Assembly (NCBI GenBank): GCA_020626545.1
Contig: JAHKZS010000244.1
Span: forward strand, 1 to 18,807
Length of the DNA: 18,807 bases
From: a bacterium
Lineage (GTDB): Bacteria; Bacillota; Clostridia; Oscillospirales; Acutalibacteraceae
Direction: 5' to 3'
Position numbers and translations under genes: made by a program. The notes below the pieces were generated by a model. That model did no database searches and was not told the DNA's origin. It saw only the letters and a list, made by a program, of their open reading frames with translations. Within the stretch, counting starts at the first letter, position 1, and every line of letters starts with the position of its first letter. Shown here in pieces: positions 1-7,531 of the stretch.

Positions 1-82
1 ACTTCCTTTCTTTAAATAAATTTTTTAGTTTTAAAAATGAACTTCCTAATACAAACAACATCTGACCGCACATTGAAACAGT

Positions 83-230
83 TGAGAGTTGATAGTTAAA
101 AACTATACTCTCAGACTCTATCGAATGTATGCTGTCGTTCGGCATATAACGCCGAACAAAGTATTGGGCTTGCGCCCTAAGTCCATAAAAGTGCATAATT
201 CACATTGGCGAATTATCGGGGCACAGCCCC
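83..230. repeat. Run of five consecutive small inverted repeats
   Basis: Five stem-loops follow one another: 83-113 (TGAGAGT plus ATAGTT paired with AACTAT plus ACTCTCA, with a 2-nt bulge), 137-157 (GTTCGGC / GCCGAAC), 166-177 (GGGC / GCCC), 195-216 (ATAATTC / GAATTAT) and 218-230 (GGGGC / GCCCC). All arms are exact apart from the bulge. There is no adjacent gene or clear promoter. It could be a dispersed intergenic repeat or a structured RNA; the sequence alone does not decide. Confidence 0.6.
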
Positions 231-393
231 AAAGTAACATTTTACATAATTATAACACAATTGTAATTCGGTTATCAATAAAATTAAAAAAATTTTACAT
301 CGTTAAAGTTAACAAATTTTCGGCGGATTGTTTGTTCATTTTTGTGAATGCGAATAATTTAGATGGGTTTTGTTTTGGCGAAGCGCAATTTAA

Positions 394-448
394 AATTCGC
401 AATTCGCAATGCGCAATGCGCAGTTTAGTGTGGAGTGTGGAGTGTGGA
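394..448. repeat. Two adjoining blocks of 7-bp tandem repeats
   Basis: Block one is four heptads at 394-421: AATTCGC twice, then AATGCGC twice. Block two is three exact copies of GTGTGGA at 428-448. The unit length is seven bases in both blocks although the sequences differ. A related AATTCGCAATGCG element recurs at 12871-12904, so this looks like a dispersed short tandem repeat family of this genome. Confidence 0.8.
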
Positions 449-500
449 GTTAAGAGCGTTGTCATAACACCGTAGACGTGCACCGTTTCACCGAACTAAA

Positions 501-524
501 AAAGGACTGCCGAAGCAGTCCTTT
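501..524 (-). terminator. Intrinsic terminator of the dehydratase gene
   Basis: Seven-bp stem GGACTGC / GCAGTCC with a 4-nt loop (TTCG on the minus strand, 511-514), extended by A-T pairs. It begins three bases after the minus-strand stop codon, and a run of T follows on the minus strand (501 downwards). Confidence 0.85.
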
Positions 525-526
525 AA

Positions 527-2398
527 TTAATCGTTGGTTTTATGATTAAAGGTCGGAACCATCTCAGCCAACTTATCGACAACCTTTTCGCTGTCGTTTT
601 CTTCGGCGTACTTCTCAATTTCGTCGAGCTGAGTTAAGAGCTCCTCGGAATTAATGTTAATCTGGTTTCCGATAAATATTTTTTTATTGGAAGTCTGTTT
701 AAGTCCTTCCTCGTCCATAAGCAGTTCTTCGTAGAGCTTTTCGCCCGGACGTAAGCCTGTAAACTTGATTTCGACATCCTCGTAAGGAACCTTGCCGTAC
801 ATACGGATAAGGTTTTCCGCGAGGGTGACTATCTTGACGGGTTCGCCCATATCCAGTACGAATATTTCTCCGCCCGACGCCATAGCTCCCGCCTCGAGTA
901 CAAGCGATACCGCTTCGGGTATAGTCATAAAATAGCGGATAATGTCGGGATGGGTTACGGTTACGGGCTTTCCGCTTTCAATCTGGCGCCTGAACAGGGG
1001 TATTACCGAACCGTTCGAGCCGAGGACGTTACCGAAACGGGTTGTTACAAACTCGGTATGGGTGCTGTGCTGGGCTTTATACTGGATAATCATCTCGCAC
1101 ACACGCTTGGTACAACCCATTACATTAGTCGGGTTAACCGCCTTATCGGTAGATATCATAACGAATTTATCGGCTTTATAAAGCTCGGCTAAGGTGGCTA
1201 CGTTGAATGTGCCGAAGATATTATTCTTGACGGCTTCCTCGGGAACTACCTCCATAAGCGGTACGTGCTTATGGGCTGCCGCGTGGAATACGAGGTTAGG
1301 ACGGTACTTTTTAAATATCTTGTCCATTTTATCGTAATCGCGGATTGAGGAAATTATCGTTTCGATATTTACGCTGTCGCCGTGTTCCATTATTACTTCC
1401 TGCTGGATTTCGTAGGCGTTATTCTCGTAAATATCTACGATTATAATCTGTTCGGGGTTATACTTAGCTATCTGGCGCACAAGCTCGGAGCCTATCGAAC
1501 CGCCGCCGCCTGTTACCAAACAGCGCTTACCGTTTATAAGCGACTTAATATCTTCCTTGTCAAAGGTTATCGGATCGCGTCCGAGTAAATCCTCAATCTT
1601 AATATCAGCCGCCTGGGAGATAAGCTCGGTATGGTCGTCGTCGAAAAGAAGATTTCCGATATAAGGGATAACCTTAATATGACACTTGGTTTTTGAGCAG
1701 ATTTCGAGGATACGCTTTTTGTCCGATTCGGTGCAGGACGGTATAGCGAAGATAATCTGATCGACCTCTAAGCTCTCGGTGATTTCGGGGATATCCTTAG
1801 TGTTTCCGAGCACCTTTACGCCGTTTAGGCGGGTATGGATTTTGCTCGGCGAGTCATCGACAAGCCCGACAACCTCTATCTCGGACGAGGGGTTATCGGT
1901 ATCATATTTAGCCGCGTCGATTTCGTTAAGAATCATTCTCGCGGCGTTGCCCGCGCCGACGATAAGCGTGCGGTCTTTGCCTGTGTATCTGCCGGCGTCG
2001 GTCAGAATTACGAACGTCTTTCTGAATACAAGCCTAAACAGCAATACCGCCACGGTAATAATTATAAAATTGACTAAGAAAAACAGCTTAGAGACGGGCT
2101 TTCCGAGTACATAGAATATAAGAAGCGACATACCCTGCCCGATAGCCATTCCGAGCGCGCAGAAAAGATAATCCTTCCACTTAAACGCGCGCCAGCTCTT
2201 AGAATACGCCCCCATAGCGTATAAAACCAGCATACAAAGTATAGAATCGACCACCGCTACATAAAGGATAACCCTGTAGCCGTTAGCGTAGTACGGGAAA
2301 TAACGGCTGAAGATAAGATTGGTGATAATTGTACCAAAAACTATAAAAAATACGTCGGATAACGCTAAAAGCAGTTTACGTCCGTTTAAAGCTCTCAT
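527..2398 (-). CDS. Membrane-anchored nucleotide-sugar 4,6-dehydratase/epimerase, FlaA1/CapD/WbpM family
   Basis: 623 residues. About four membrane helices span residues 10-125, then a first Rossmann domain (VGAGNAAR, 147-154) and a catalytic short-chain dehydrogenase domain from about 290 (GGGGSIGSE, 297-305). These long family members act on UDP-activated N-acetylhexosamines at the inner membrane face, usually as the first step toward a modified sugar for capsule, glycan or glycolipid. The catalytic Tyr of short enzymes is replaced by Met (M427, with K431 four residues on, after S416-T-D-K-A), the SMK triad known from WbpM-type proteins. Other family motifs are FHAAAHKHVP (371-380) and TGLRPGEK (547-554). 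Start: GGGAGG lies 7 nt before the ATG. It stands alone, with its own promoter and terminator and no other glycan genes in view, so its exact sugar product is unknown. Confidence 0.93.
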   Translation of the reverse strand: MRALNGRKLLLALSDVFFIVFGTIITNLIFSRYFPYYANGYRVILYVAVVDSILCMLVLYAMGAYSKSWRAFKWKDYLFCALGMAIGQGMSLLIFYVLGKPVSKLFFLVNFIIITVAVLLFRLVFRKTFVILTDAGRYTGKDRTLIVGAGNAARMILNEIDAAKYDTDNPSSEIEVVGLVDDSPSKIHTRLNGVKVLGNTKDIPEITESLEVDQIIFAIPSCTESDKKRILEICSKTKCHIKVIPYIGNLLFDDDHTELISQAADIKIEDLLGRDPITFDKEDIKSLINGKRCLVTGGGGSIGSELVRQIAKYNPEQIIIVDIYENNAYEIQQEVIMEHGDSVNIETIISSIRDYDKMDKIFKKYRPNLVFHAAAHKHVPLMEVVPEEAVKNNIFGTFNVATLAELYKADKFVMISTDKAVNPTNVMGCTKRVCEMIIQYKAQHSTHTEFVTTRFGNVLGSNGSVIPLFRRQIESGKPVTVTHPDIIRYFMTIPEAVSLVLEAGAMASGGEIFVLDMGEPVKIVTLAENLIRMYGKVPYEDVEIKFTGLRPGEKLYEELLMDEEGLKQTSNKKIFIGNQININSEELLTQLDEIEKYAEENDSEKVVDKLAEMVPTFNHKTND

Positions 2399-2443
2399 AC
2401 CATTACCTCCCTTTCGTTAGTTTAACCTTCCATAATCTATATA

Positions 2444-2472
2444 ATTATAGTTTAAAAAAAATTGTATGTCAA
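2444..2472 (-). promoter_or_regulatory. Promoter of the dehydratase gene
   Basis: On the minus strand TTGACA (2467-2472), a 17-bp T-rich spacer and TATAAT (2444-2449): a full sigma-A consensus match, giving a leader of roughly 40 nt before the ATG at 2398. Confidence 0.85.
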
Positions 2473-2513
2473 CAAAATTACGTATGTTTGTACCTTTTGC
2501 GACAAACTGAGGT

Positions 2514-2541
2514 AAAAAAATTGTGGAAAATGTTTCCACAA
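2514..2541 (-). terminator. Terminator-like hairpin upstream of the dehydratase promoter
   Basis: A perfect 9-bp inverted repeat TTGTGGAAA / TTTCCACAA (2521-2541, 3-nt loop) is followed on the minus strand by seven T (2520-2514). It has the form of a minus-strand intrinsic terminator, but no minus-strand gene lies upstream; corA lies there in the opposite orientation. It may block antisense transcripts from the corA region before they reach the dehydratase promoter, or end an unseen small RNA. Confidence 0.55.
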
Positions 2542-2667
2542 TCACGCCGTTTTGCCCTTAATAATAAAAAACACGGATTAAATTTTTTATATTTAACAAA
2601 TTTGACTATAGATTATATGGGCAAAATGATGTAAAATAATATGTAATAATAAAGCGAGGTGGTTAAA

Positions 2668-3594
2668 ATGCTGAATATTTACACTACAAAAAAGGGTGTT
2701 CTCAACGAACTTGACGAGCTCAGTTCGGATGTTTGGGTAAAACTTACCGCTCCCGACGCGGAGGAAAATCAGCAGATTGTTGACCACTACGGCATCGACT
2801 ACAGCGATTTAGTCGCCGCGCTGGACGACGAGGAGAGCTCCCGTATCGAGTTCGAGGATAACTACACGCTTATTCTCGTCGATATTCCGATTACCGAAAT
2901 CCGAAACGAACAGCCCTACTACACCACTATTCCTCTGGGTATTATTGTAACTTACGACGCGGTTATCACGGTATGCCGCGAGAAAGTCGATATTTTCGAG
3001 AAAAACCTTCGTTTTAAGATGCGTAATTTCAGCACGAGAAAACGAATGAGGTTCGTTTACCATATACTCTACAGTATCGCGAGGCTCTACCTCTACGACC
3101 TTAGAAATATCGACAAGGCTCGTACCGAAATAGAGGAAAGAGCCGGTAAGGATACTAAAGAGGACGATATTGTATCTCTGCATGAGCTCGAGGCTTCGCT
3201 CGTATATTTCGCGACTTCACTAAGAGCTAATAATATGGTAATTACCCGTCTTAAAAGAATTAACGAATTCCCCGAGGACGAGGATTTGATTGAGGATACT
3301 ATAATCGAGAACAATCAGGCGATCGAGATGGCAACGATTTACCGTAATATTATCGACTCGACGCGAGAGCTTGTGTCGGCGGTTATGGACAGCCGATTAA
3401 ACAATGTGATGAAGTACCTTACTTCGATTACGCTCGTTATGGCTATTCCGACGGTAATCTCGGGTATTTACGGAATGAACCTTAAATGGCTTCCGTTCGC
3501 GGGTACTGTTCACGGTTTCGCGATAGTCTGTCTGGCTACATTAGTTATCTGTATTGTTACATTATTTATACTTAAACGCAAAAATATGCTTTAG
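2668..3594 (+). CDS. corA: CorA-family divalent metal (Mg2+/Co2+) transporter
   Basis: 308 residues from the chosen start. Family members form pentamers in the membrane that let Mg2+ (also Co2+ or Ni2+) enter along the gradient. The N-terminal two thirds is the soluble cytoplasmic funnel with a long helical section (RNIDKARTEIEERAG and following). The C-terminus has two membrane helices separated by the signature YGMN (about residues 268-271) and ends in the basic tail LKRKNML. In CorA that GMN loop is the selectivity filter. Start: the frame is open from a GTG at 2659, but GCGAGGTGG overlaps that GTG and sits at normal distance from the ATG at 2668, so I choose the ATG. No confident promoter; TTGACT (2602-2607) with a poor -10 (AATGAT, 2625-2630) is the best candidate. 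Substrate Mg2+ is assigned by family only. Confidence 0.93.
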   Translation: MLNIYTTKKGVLNELDELSSDVWVKLTAPDAEENQQIVDHYGIDYSDLVAALDDEESSRIEFEDNYTLILVDIPITEIRNEQPYYTTIPLGIIVTYDAVITVCREKVDIFEKNLRFKMRNFSTRKRMRFVYHILYSIARLYLYDLRNIDKARTEIEERAGKDTKEDDIVSLHELEASLVYFATSLRANNMVITRLKRINEFPEDEDLIEDTIIENNQAIEMATIYRNIIDSTRELVSAVMDSRLNNVMKYLTSITLVMAIPTVISGIYGMNLKWLPFAGTVHGFAIVCLATLVICIVTLFILKRKNML

Positions 3595-3605
3595 GCTAAA
3601 AAATT

Positions 3606-3633
3606 ACACCGGCTCAACCGAGCCGGTGTTTTT
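3606..3633. terminator. Bidirectional terminator between corA and the GH13 gene
   Basis: Ten-bp perfect stem ACACCGGCTC / GAGCCGGTGT with 4-nt loop AACC. Five T follow on the plus strand, and on the minus strand an AT-rich stretch with six T follows. It sits between the convergent stop codons at 3594 and 3638, so it can serve both genes. Confidence 0.88.
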
Positions 3634-3637
3634 GCTT

Positions 3638-5173
3638 TTATACTTCAACTATTACGAAGCTCTGCGGACTTAAGGTCATTTTCTCCCACGACTGTACGTA
3701 CTCGCCGATTCTATAGAGTTCGGATTTTACCTCGTACTCGAATTTTACGTCGGTAAGTCTGTCGAGAGGATTTACGAAAACTACGTACTTTCCGCGTTTA
3801 TATACGAACGGGAAGGAATTTTCCTCGGCGTACAGAACCTCGAAATCTCCGTCGGCGGAGAACTCCTTGTTCTTCTTGCGGAGCTTTAAAATATCCTTTA
3901 CAACCTTATAAATACTGCCTTTTTTACGGCGCTGATTCTCGACGGTCGGCGCTTTTTCGTCGCTGTCGACAGGGATATAGGTCTTGTCGTTTTCGGAAAA
4001 ACCGAAGTTCTTGCCCTTGCACCACTGCATCGGCGAGCGTGAGCCTGTACGGCTGTATCCGCCCTCAACGCTGGTGAGGTCTTTGAGATAACGCATTCCG
4101 ATTTCGTCGCCGTAGTACAAGAACGGTACTCCCGGGAGCGTAAATATAGTGGCGTAGGCGATTTTAATAGCTTCCTCGTCGAGATAAGCCGTCATACGCG
4201 GGGTGTCGTGGTTACAGGTTATAAGGCTTATAAAGCCGTTGTCCTTGGTTTCCAGATAATTCGGCACATACTCGTCGGTAAACGCGCGGATATTACCCTC
4301 GCCGTTTTTATTAAAGAACGCTTTATCGCCCCAGCTTCCGCCTCTAAATAAGGCGTTATAGCCGTTTCCGATATGGTCGAGATAGAAATCGCAGTGGAAT
4401 CCGCCCTTATTAATCGCCATCGGAGGATTGCACCATTCGGCTACAAGCACAGCTTCGGGATATTCGGCGTCAATCATCTCGCGAATATCTGCCCAGATAG
4501 CCGCGGTGGGTTCCTTGGTAACGTCATTTTTAACGAGCGAATCAGCCATATCAACTCTGAAGCCGTCGGCACCCTGGTCGAGCCAGAACTTCATAACGTC
4601 CTTAAGCGCGTTTACGGTAGCTTTACAGTCGGGATGGTCTACGGGTAGCTGCCAGCTTCGGTCGGTAATCTCGGCGAAACCGTAGTTTAAGGCGGGCTGA
4701 CTGCTGAAATAATTTACCATATAGTTTCCGTCGCGCTCGCATAGTCCGCACATAAGCCTGTACTCAGGCGGCGCGTCCCATACTGATTTAGTGAATATAT
4801 ATCTGTTCGAGTACTTATTCTCTTTAGCCTGTTTGGCTTGTTTAAACCAAGGGTGAGTGTCGCTCGTATGCCCCGGGACTAAGTCAAGAATAATTCTCAT
4901 CTTCTTTTTGTGGACAGTCTGGATAAGCTCGGCTAAATCGTCGTTGGTTCCGTAACGCGCGGCGACTTTTTTATAGTTCCTTACGTCATAGCCCGCGTCT
5001 TTAAAGGGCGAGTCGAATACAGGGTTTAGCCATATAGCGTTACATCCAAGCTGTTTAACGTAATCGAGCTTCTTAATAATACCCTGGATATCCCCTATTC
5101 CGTCACCGTTGCTGTCGTAAAAGCTCTGGGGATAAATCTCGTAGAAAATCGCGTCTTTTAACCATTTCGGCAT
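3638..5173 (-). CDS. Glycoside hydrolase family 13 enzyme, alpha-glucosidase / oligo-1,6-glucosidase type
   Basis: 511 residues, a normal length for single-chain GH13 glucosidases, with no signal peptide, so cytoplasmic and probably acting on imported malto- or isomalto-oligosaccharides. Visible in order: a calcium-type loop DSNGDGIGD (20-28), region I DLVPGH (97-102), QPALNY (159-164), region II GFRVDMAD with the nucleophile Asp208, region III VAEW with the acid/base Glu246, and region IV TCNHD (319-323) with the transition-state Asp. LPGVPFLYYGDEIG (346-359) is typical of the family, followed by a small beta C-domain. Start: an upstream ATG at 5182 directly abuts the AAAGGGAG ribosome site, while the ATG at 5173 lies nine bases from it, so I take the latter. 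Exact bond specificity (alpha-1,4 versus alpha-1,6, or trehalose-type) cannot be read from sequence alone. Confidence 0.92.
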   Translation of the reverse strand: MPKWLKDAIFYEIYPQSFYDSNGDGIGDIQGIIKKLDYVKQLGCNAIWLNPVFDSPFKDAGYDVRNYKKVAARYGTNDDLAELIQTVHKKKMRIILDLVPGHTSDTHPWFKQAKQAKENKYSNRYIFTKSVWDAPPEYRLMCGLCERDGNYMVNYFSSQPALNYGFAEITDRSWQLPVDHPDCKATVNALKDVMKFWLDQGADGFRVDMADSLVKNDVTKEPTAAIWADIREMIDAEYPEAVLVAEWCNPPMAINKGGFHCDFYLDHIGNGYNALFRGGSWGDKAFFNKNGEGNIRAFTDEYVPNYLETKDNGFISLITCNHDTPRMTAYLDEEAIKIAYATIFTLPGVPFLYYGDEIGMRYLKDLTSVEGGYSRTGSRSPMQWCKGKNFGFSENDKTYIPVDSDEKAPTVENQRRKKGSIYKVVKDILKLRKKNKEFSADGDFEVLYAEENSFPFVYKRGKYVVFVNPLDRLTDVKFEYEVKSELYRIGEYVQSWEKMTLSPQSFVIVEV

Positions 5174-5216
5174 ACTTTTCATCTCCCTTTTAAATCTGAT
5201 ATTAGTTTACTATTTC

Positions 5217-5246
5217 ATTTTAACATAAAACTTGAATTGTATGCAA
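5217..5246 (-). promoter_or_regulatory. Possible promoter of the GH13 gene
   Basis: Minus strand TTGCAT (5241-5246), an 18-bp spacer and TAAAAT (5217-5222). The -35 match is weak; this is the best candidate in the gap. I see no catabolite-response element. Confidence 0.35.
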
Positions 5247-5305
5247 TAGACAAAAGCAAAAAAGCTGTTTATTCATGGCAAATTTTAGTTTCCAGTAATA
5301 ATCAC

Positions 5306-5334
5306 TTGCAAAACCGCTTCGGCGCTCATATTAT
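5306..5334 (+). promoter_or_regulatory. Promoter of the MecA-like gene
   Basis: TTGCAA (5306-5311), 17-bp spacer, TATTAT (5329-5334). The predicted transcript start, near 5341, leaves a leader of only about 10 nt, almost entirely the ribosome binding site. Confidence 0.6.
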
Positions 5335-5351
5335 GTAAGTAGGTGATTCCT

Positions 5352-5900
5352 ATGACGATTGAACAGATTGACTCGAGCAAGGTTATGATACTGCTCGGGT
5401 GTGACGATATGAAGGATTTTTCGCTCGAATACGATACGCTCGGATTTTCTGACCCTCACTCCAGGAGAATTTTGAGCCGGCTTTTAAGGCTCGCTTGCAA
5501 CAAAACGGGTATGAGCGTGAGCAACAAGCGGATGTATGTCGAGGCGCTTCCGCATAAGAGCGGATGTCTTATACTTTTAACCCTTACCGAAAAGACTAAA
5601 CGCCGTATCTATAAAATAAAAAAGAGCGATAAGAGCTACTGCTGTATATTTCAAAACGCCGAGGCTTTAATTACGGCGAGCGTCGCGCTAAAAAAATTCG
5701 CGATACCCGGCGGTAAGGTCTATTTCTCGGACGATAAATACTACCTTATAATAGATATTATGCCGTTGTCGCTATACCTTATGTCTGAGCTGGAAGAATT
5801 TTCCGACGCGTATGTGTGCTCTAAAACAGCTTGTGCCAGAATCGCTGAAAACGGCAAGGAGCTCGGCGATATTAAAACAATCGGCAAATTTTTTAACTAA
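5352..5900 (+). CDS. MecA-family adaptor protein
   Basis: 182 residues. The N-terminus (MTIEQIDSSKVMILLGCDDM) matches the pattern of MecA, which opens M-x-I-E-x-I and then a short strand ending in a D-(L/M) motif. A ~40-residue helical section (SRRILSRLLRLAC) and a strand pair with VEALPHKSGCLILLTL follow. In Bacillus, MecA recruits substrates to the ClpC unfoldase and helps its hexamer assemble; the C-terminal half here (KVYFSDDKYYLIIDI...) would be the ClpC-binding domain. It is somewhat shorter than Bacillus MecA (about 218). Start: AGGTGA lies 5 nt before the ATG at 5352; a GTG at 5343 overlaps that site and is rejected. It is a single gene with no Clp gene in view. The family call rests on motif recognition of a divergent family, so moderate certainty; which substrates it delivers is unknown. 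Confidence 0.75.
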   Translation: MTIEQIDSSKVMILLGCDDMKDFSLEYDTLGFSDPHSRRILSRLLRLACNKTGMSVSNKRMYVEALPHKSGCLILLTLTEKTKRRIYKIKKSDKSYCCIFQNAEALITASVALKKFAIPGGKVYFSDDKYYLIIDIMPLSLYLMSELEEFSDAYVCSKTACARIAENGKELGDIKTIGKFFN

Positions 5901-5909
5901 TACGCAAAA

Positions 5910-5939
5910 GGCCGGTAAGACAGCACTGCCTTACCGACC
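5910..5939. terminator. Terminator between the MecA-like gene and the uracil permease
   Basis: Ten-bp stem GGCCGGTAAG / CTTACCGACC with one mismatch (a G-U pair on the minus strand) and an inner CAG/CTG pair. TTTT follows on the minus strand, so it best suits the permease gene ending at 5964; on the plus strand the following bases are merely AT-rich. Confidence 0.75.
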
Positions 5940-5963
5940 ATACTTTATATTATTGATTAACTC

Positions 5964-7334
5964 TTATTTATCCTCTTTGTTATCTTTTTTCTTTCTACCG
6001 AGCATAAGGTTGGTTAAGATACCGAGGATTAGAGCACACGCGACTTCTGTGATTGTAACGCTGCCGAACTTGAGAACCATGCCGCCAACGCCCGCGATAA
6101 GAATAACCGAAGCTGTGAAAAGATTGCGGTTATCGTCGAGGTCAACCTTCTGGAGCATTTTAAGACCGGATACAGCGATAAATCCGTAAAGCGCGATACA
6201 TACGCCGCCCATTACACAAGCGGGGATTGTTGAAAGGAAAGCTACGAAAGGAGCGATAAACGCGATAATCATAGCCTCAACCGCTGTACAGATAATAGTT
6301 GCTACAGAAGCGTTCTTTGTAATAGCTACACAGCCTACGGACTCGCCGTAAGTAGTGTTGGGACATCCGCCGAAGAACGCGCCTACCATTGAACCTACGC
6401 CGTCACCGAGGAGTGTTCGTGAAAGTCCCGGATCCTCGAGAAGATCGTGCTCGATAATCGAGGAGAGGTTCTTATGGTCAGCGATATGCTCAGCGAATAC
6501 AACGAACGCTACGGGAATAAACGCGACCGCGATAGTTCCGATATAGCCCGGAGTAAGACTTCCGAACGAGCCGAACGCCTTAACGAATGTAAAGTCGGGA
6601 ACAGCGATAAAGCTGCTGAGTTTAATATCCTGGAATAAAGAAGTAATCGCGCTGTAGTCGATAACCTTAATAGCGTCGAAGCCGCTTACTTCTCCGATAA
6701 CATAAAGGATAGAAGCTGTAGCGTAACCCGCTAATATACCGATAATAAACGGAATAAGCTTACCCATCTTCTTGCCGTATACAGAGCAGAGCATTGTAAC
6801 AGCTAAGGTAACTAAACCGCAGAAAATACAAGCGTACTGGGTAATAGGCGAGCCGTCGGCAAACTTAGCCTCGGTAGCTCCGAGATCGCCGATAGCGTTA
6901 CCCGCGAGCGAAAGTCCGATAATAGCGACTGTGGGTCCGATTACTACAGCAGGCATAATCTTGGAAATCCAGTTAACGCCGACCGCTTTTACGATAATAG
7001 CGAGTACCACATAAACAAGTCCCGCTAAAAACGCGCCGATAATAAGACCTACATAACCGAGTCCTACCGCGACACCGCCGCCGAATGCCGCTGCCATCGA
7101 GCCTAAGAAAGCAAATGAAGAACCGAGGAACACGGGGCTTTTAGCTTTTGTAAAAGCAACGTAAACCAAGGTACCTACGCCCGCTCCGAATAAAGCCGCT
7201 GAAGTACTCATACCGTTTCCTACAATCATAGGAACAGCGATAGTAGCCGCCATAATCGCGAGGAGCTGCTGGAAAGCGAATACGATAAGCTGACCGAATT
7301 TGGGCTTATCCTTTACGCCGTAAATCATTTTCAT
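5964..7334 (-). CDS. uraA: Uracil permease, NCS2 (UraA/PyrP) family
   Basis: 456 residues with about 14 hydrophobic helices, typical for NCS2 nucleobase:cation symporters. Signature pieces: FQQLLAIMAATIAVPMIV (21-38, TM1), a GPTVAIIGLSLA stretch (133-144), EHIADHKNL with Glu282, matching the substrate-binding Glu of UraA TM8, and GGCPNTTYGESVG (322-334) with Glu331 of TM10. PNTTYGE(S/N) is the uracil-type motif rather than the xanthine/urate type. Start: the frame opens at 7379, but AAGGGGG lies 8 nt before the ATG at 7334, and the protein then begins in the usual way for the family. It is divergent from upp, whose product traps uracil as UMP; together they make a salvage pair. It has its own promoter; no PyrR-type attenuator was seen. 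Confidence 0.93.
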   Translation of the reverse strand: MKMIYGVKDKPKFGQLIVFAFQQLLAIMAATIAVPMIVGNGMSTSAALFGAGVGTLVYVAFTKAKSPVFLGSSFAFLGSMAAAFGGGVAVGLGYVGLIIGAFLAGLVYVVLAIIVKAVGVNWISKIMPAVVIGPTVAIIGLSLAGNAIGDLGATEAKFADGSPITQYACIFCGLVTLAVTMLCSVYGKKMGKLIPFIIGILAGYATASILYVIGEVSGFDAIKVIDYSAITSLFQDIKLSSFIAVPDFTFVKAFGSFGSLTPGYIGTIAVAFIPVAFVVFAEHIADHKNLSSIIEHDLLEDPGLSRTLLGDGVGSMVGAFFGGCPNTTYGESVGCVAITKNASVATIICTAVEAMIIAFIAPFVAFLSTIPACVMGGVCIALYGFIAVSGLKMLQKVDLDDNRNLFTASVILIAGVGGMVLKFGSVTITEVACALILGILTNLMLGRKKKDNKEDK

Positions 7335-7393
7335 AAGTTTTTCCCCCTTAGAAAAAGTGTGTAAAAAGTTTATTTTCAACTTACCAACTAGTT

Positions 7394-7422
7394 ATTATAT
7401 CTAAAAAAAACGCTTATTACAA
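7394..7422 (-). promoter_or_regulatory. Promoter of the uracil permease
   Basis: Minus strand TTGTAA (7417-7422), 17-bp spacer, TATAAT (7394-7399). The leader to the ATG is about 53 nt with no strong hairpin or run of T, so simple initiation control is more likely than attenuation. Confidence 0.75.
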
Positions 7423-7471
7423 CAGTTTTCTTTTAAATTCAATTTATTTCGGCTTTTTTACTGTCTGTCGG

Positions 7472-7500
7472 TTGACTTTTAGTACCTTTTTTTGTAATAT
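7472..7500 (+). promoter_or_regulatory. Promoter of upp
   Basis: TTGACT (7472-7477), 17-bp T-rich spacer, TAATAT (7495-7500). It stands 50 bp from the divergent permease promoter with no overlap, leaving a leader of about 25 nt. Confidence 0.7.
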
Positions 7501-7531
7501 TAAACTATAATTTCTGAAAGGATTGACAAAA

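Larger units (their letters stand above)
1..526. other. Repeat-rich gene-free stretch
   Basis: I see no credible gene in these 526 bases. Reading frames here are made of low-complexity repeats and lack ribosome binding sites. The stretch holds a series of short stem-loops (83-230), two blocks of 7-bp tandem repeats (394-448) and, at its right end, the terminator of the minus-strand gene that stops at 527. Between these, 231-393 is AT-rich with nothing I can name. The first bases read GAAAGGAAGT on the minus strand, which is a good ribosome binding site, so a minus-strand gene may begin just left of the window; that is inference. Confidence 0.7.

Noticed and set aside
394..448. CRISPR-like array
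   Set aside because: Units are 7 bp, directly adjacent, without spacers; there are no cas genes.
89..483. Open frames on both strands that could be called small proteins
   Set aside because: They run through inverted and 7-bp tandem repeats, have no ribosome binding sites, and give low-complexity peptides on both strands; best read as noncoding repeat DNA.
2521..2541. DnaA-box-like sequence around TTTCCACAA
   Set aside because: It departs from TTATCCACA, occurs once as part of a perfect hairpin with a run of T, and no replication genes are near; a terminator explains it better.
5183..5351. Catabolite-response element near the GH13 gene (TGCAAAACCGCTTC)
   Set aside because: It has the wrong spacing for the cre consensus and also serves as the -35/spacer of the MecA-like gene's promoter.
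5812..6638. Several long frames opposite the uracil permease and elsewhere
   Set aside because: They lie antisense to clearly coding genes, lack ribosome sites and match no protein pattern; shadows of the real genes.
7335..7531. PyrR-type attenuator before the uracil permease or upp
   Set aside because: Leaders are about 53 and 25 nt, too short for terminator/antiterminator pairs, and no hairpin with a run of T is present.
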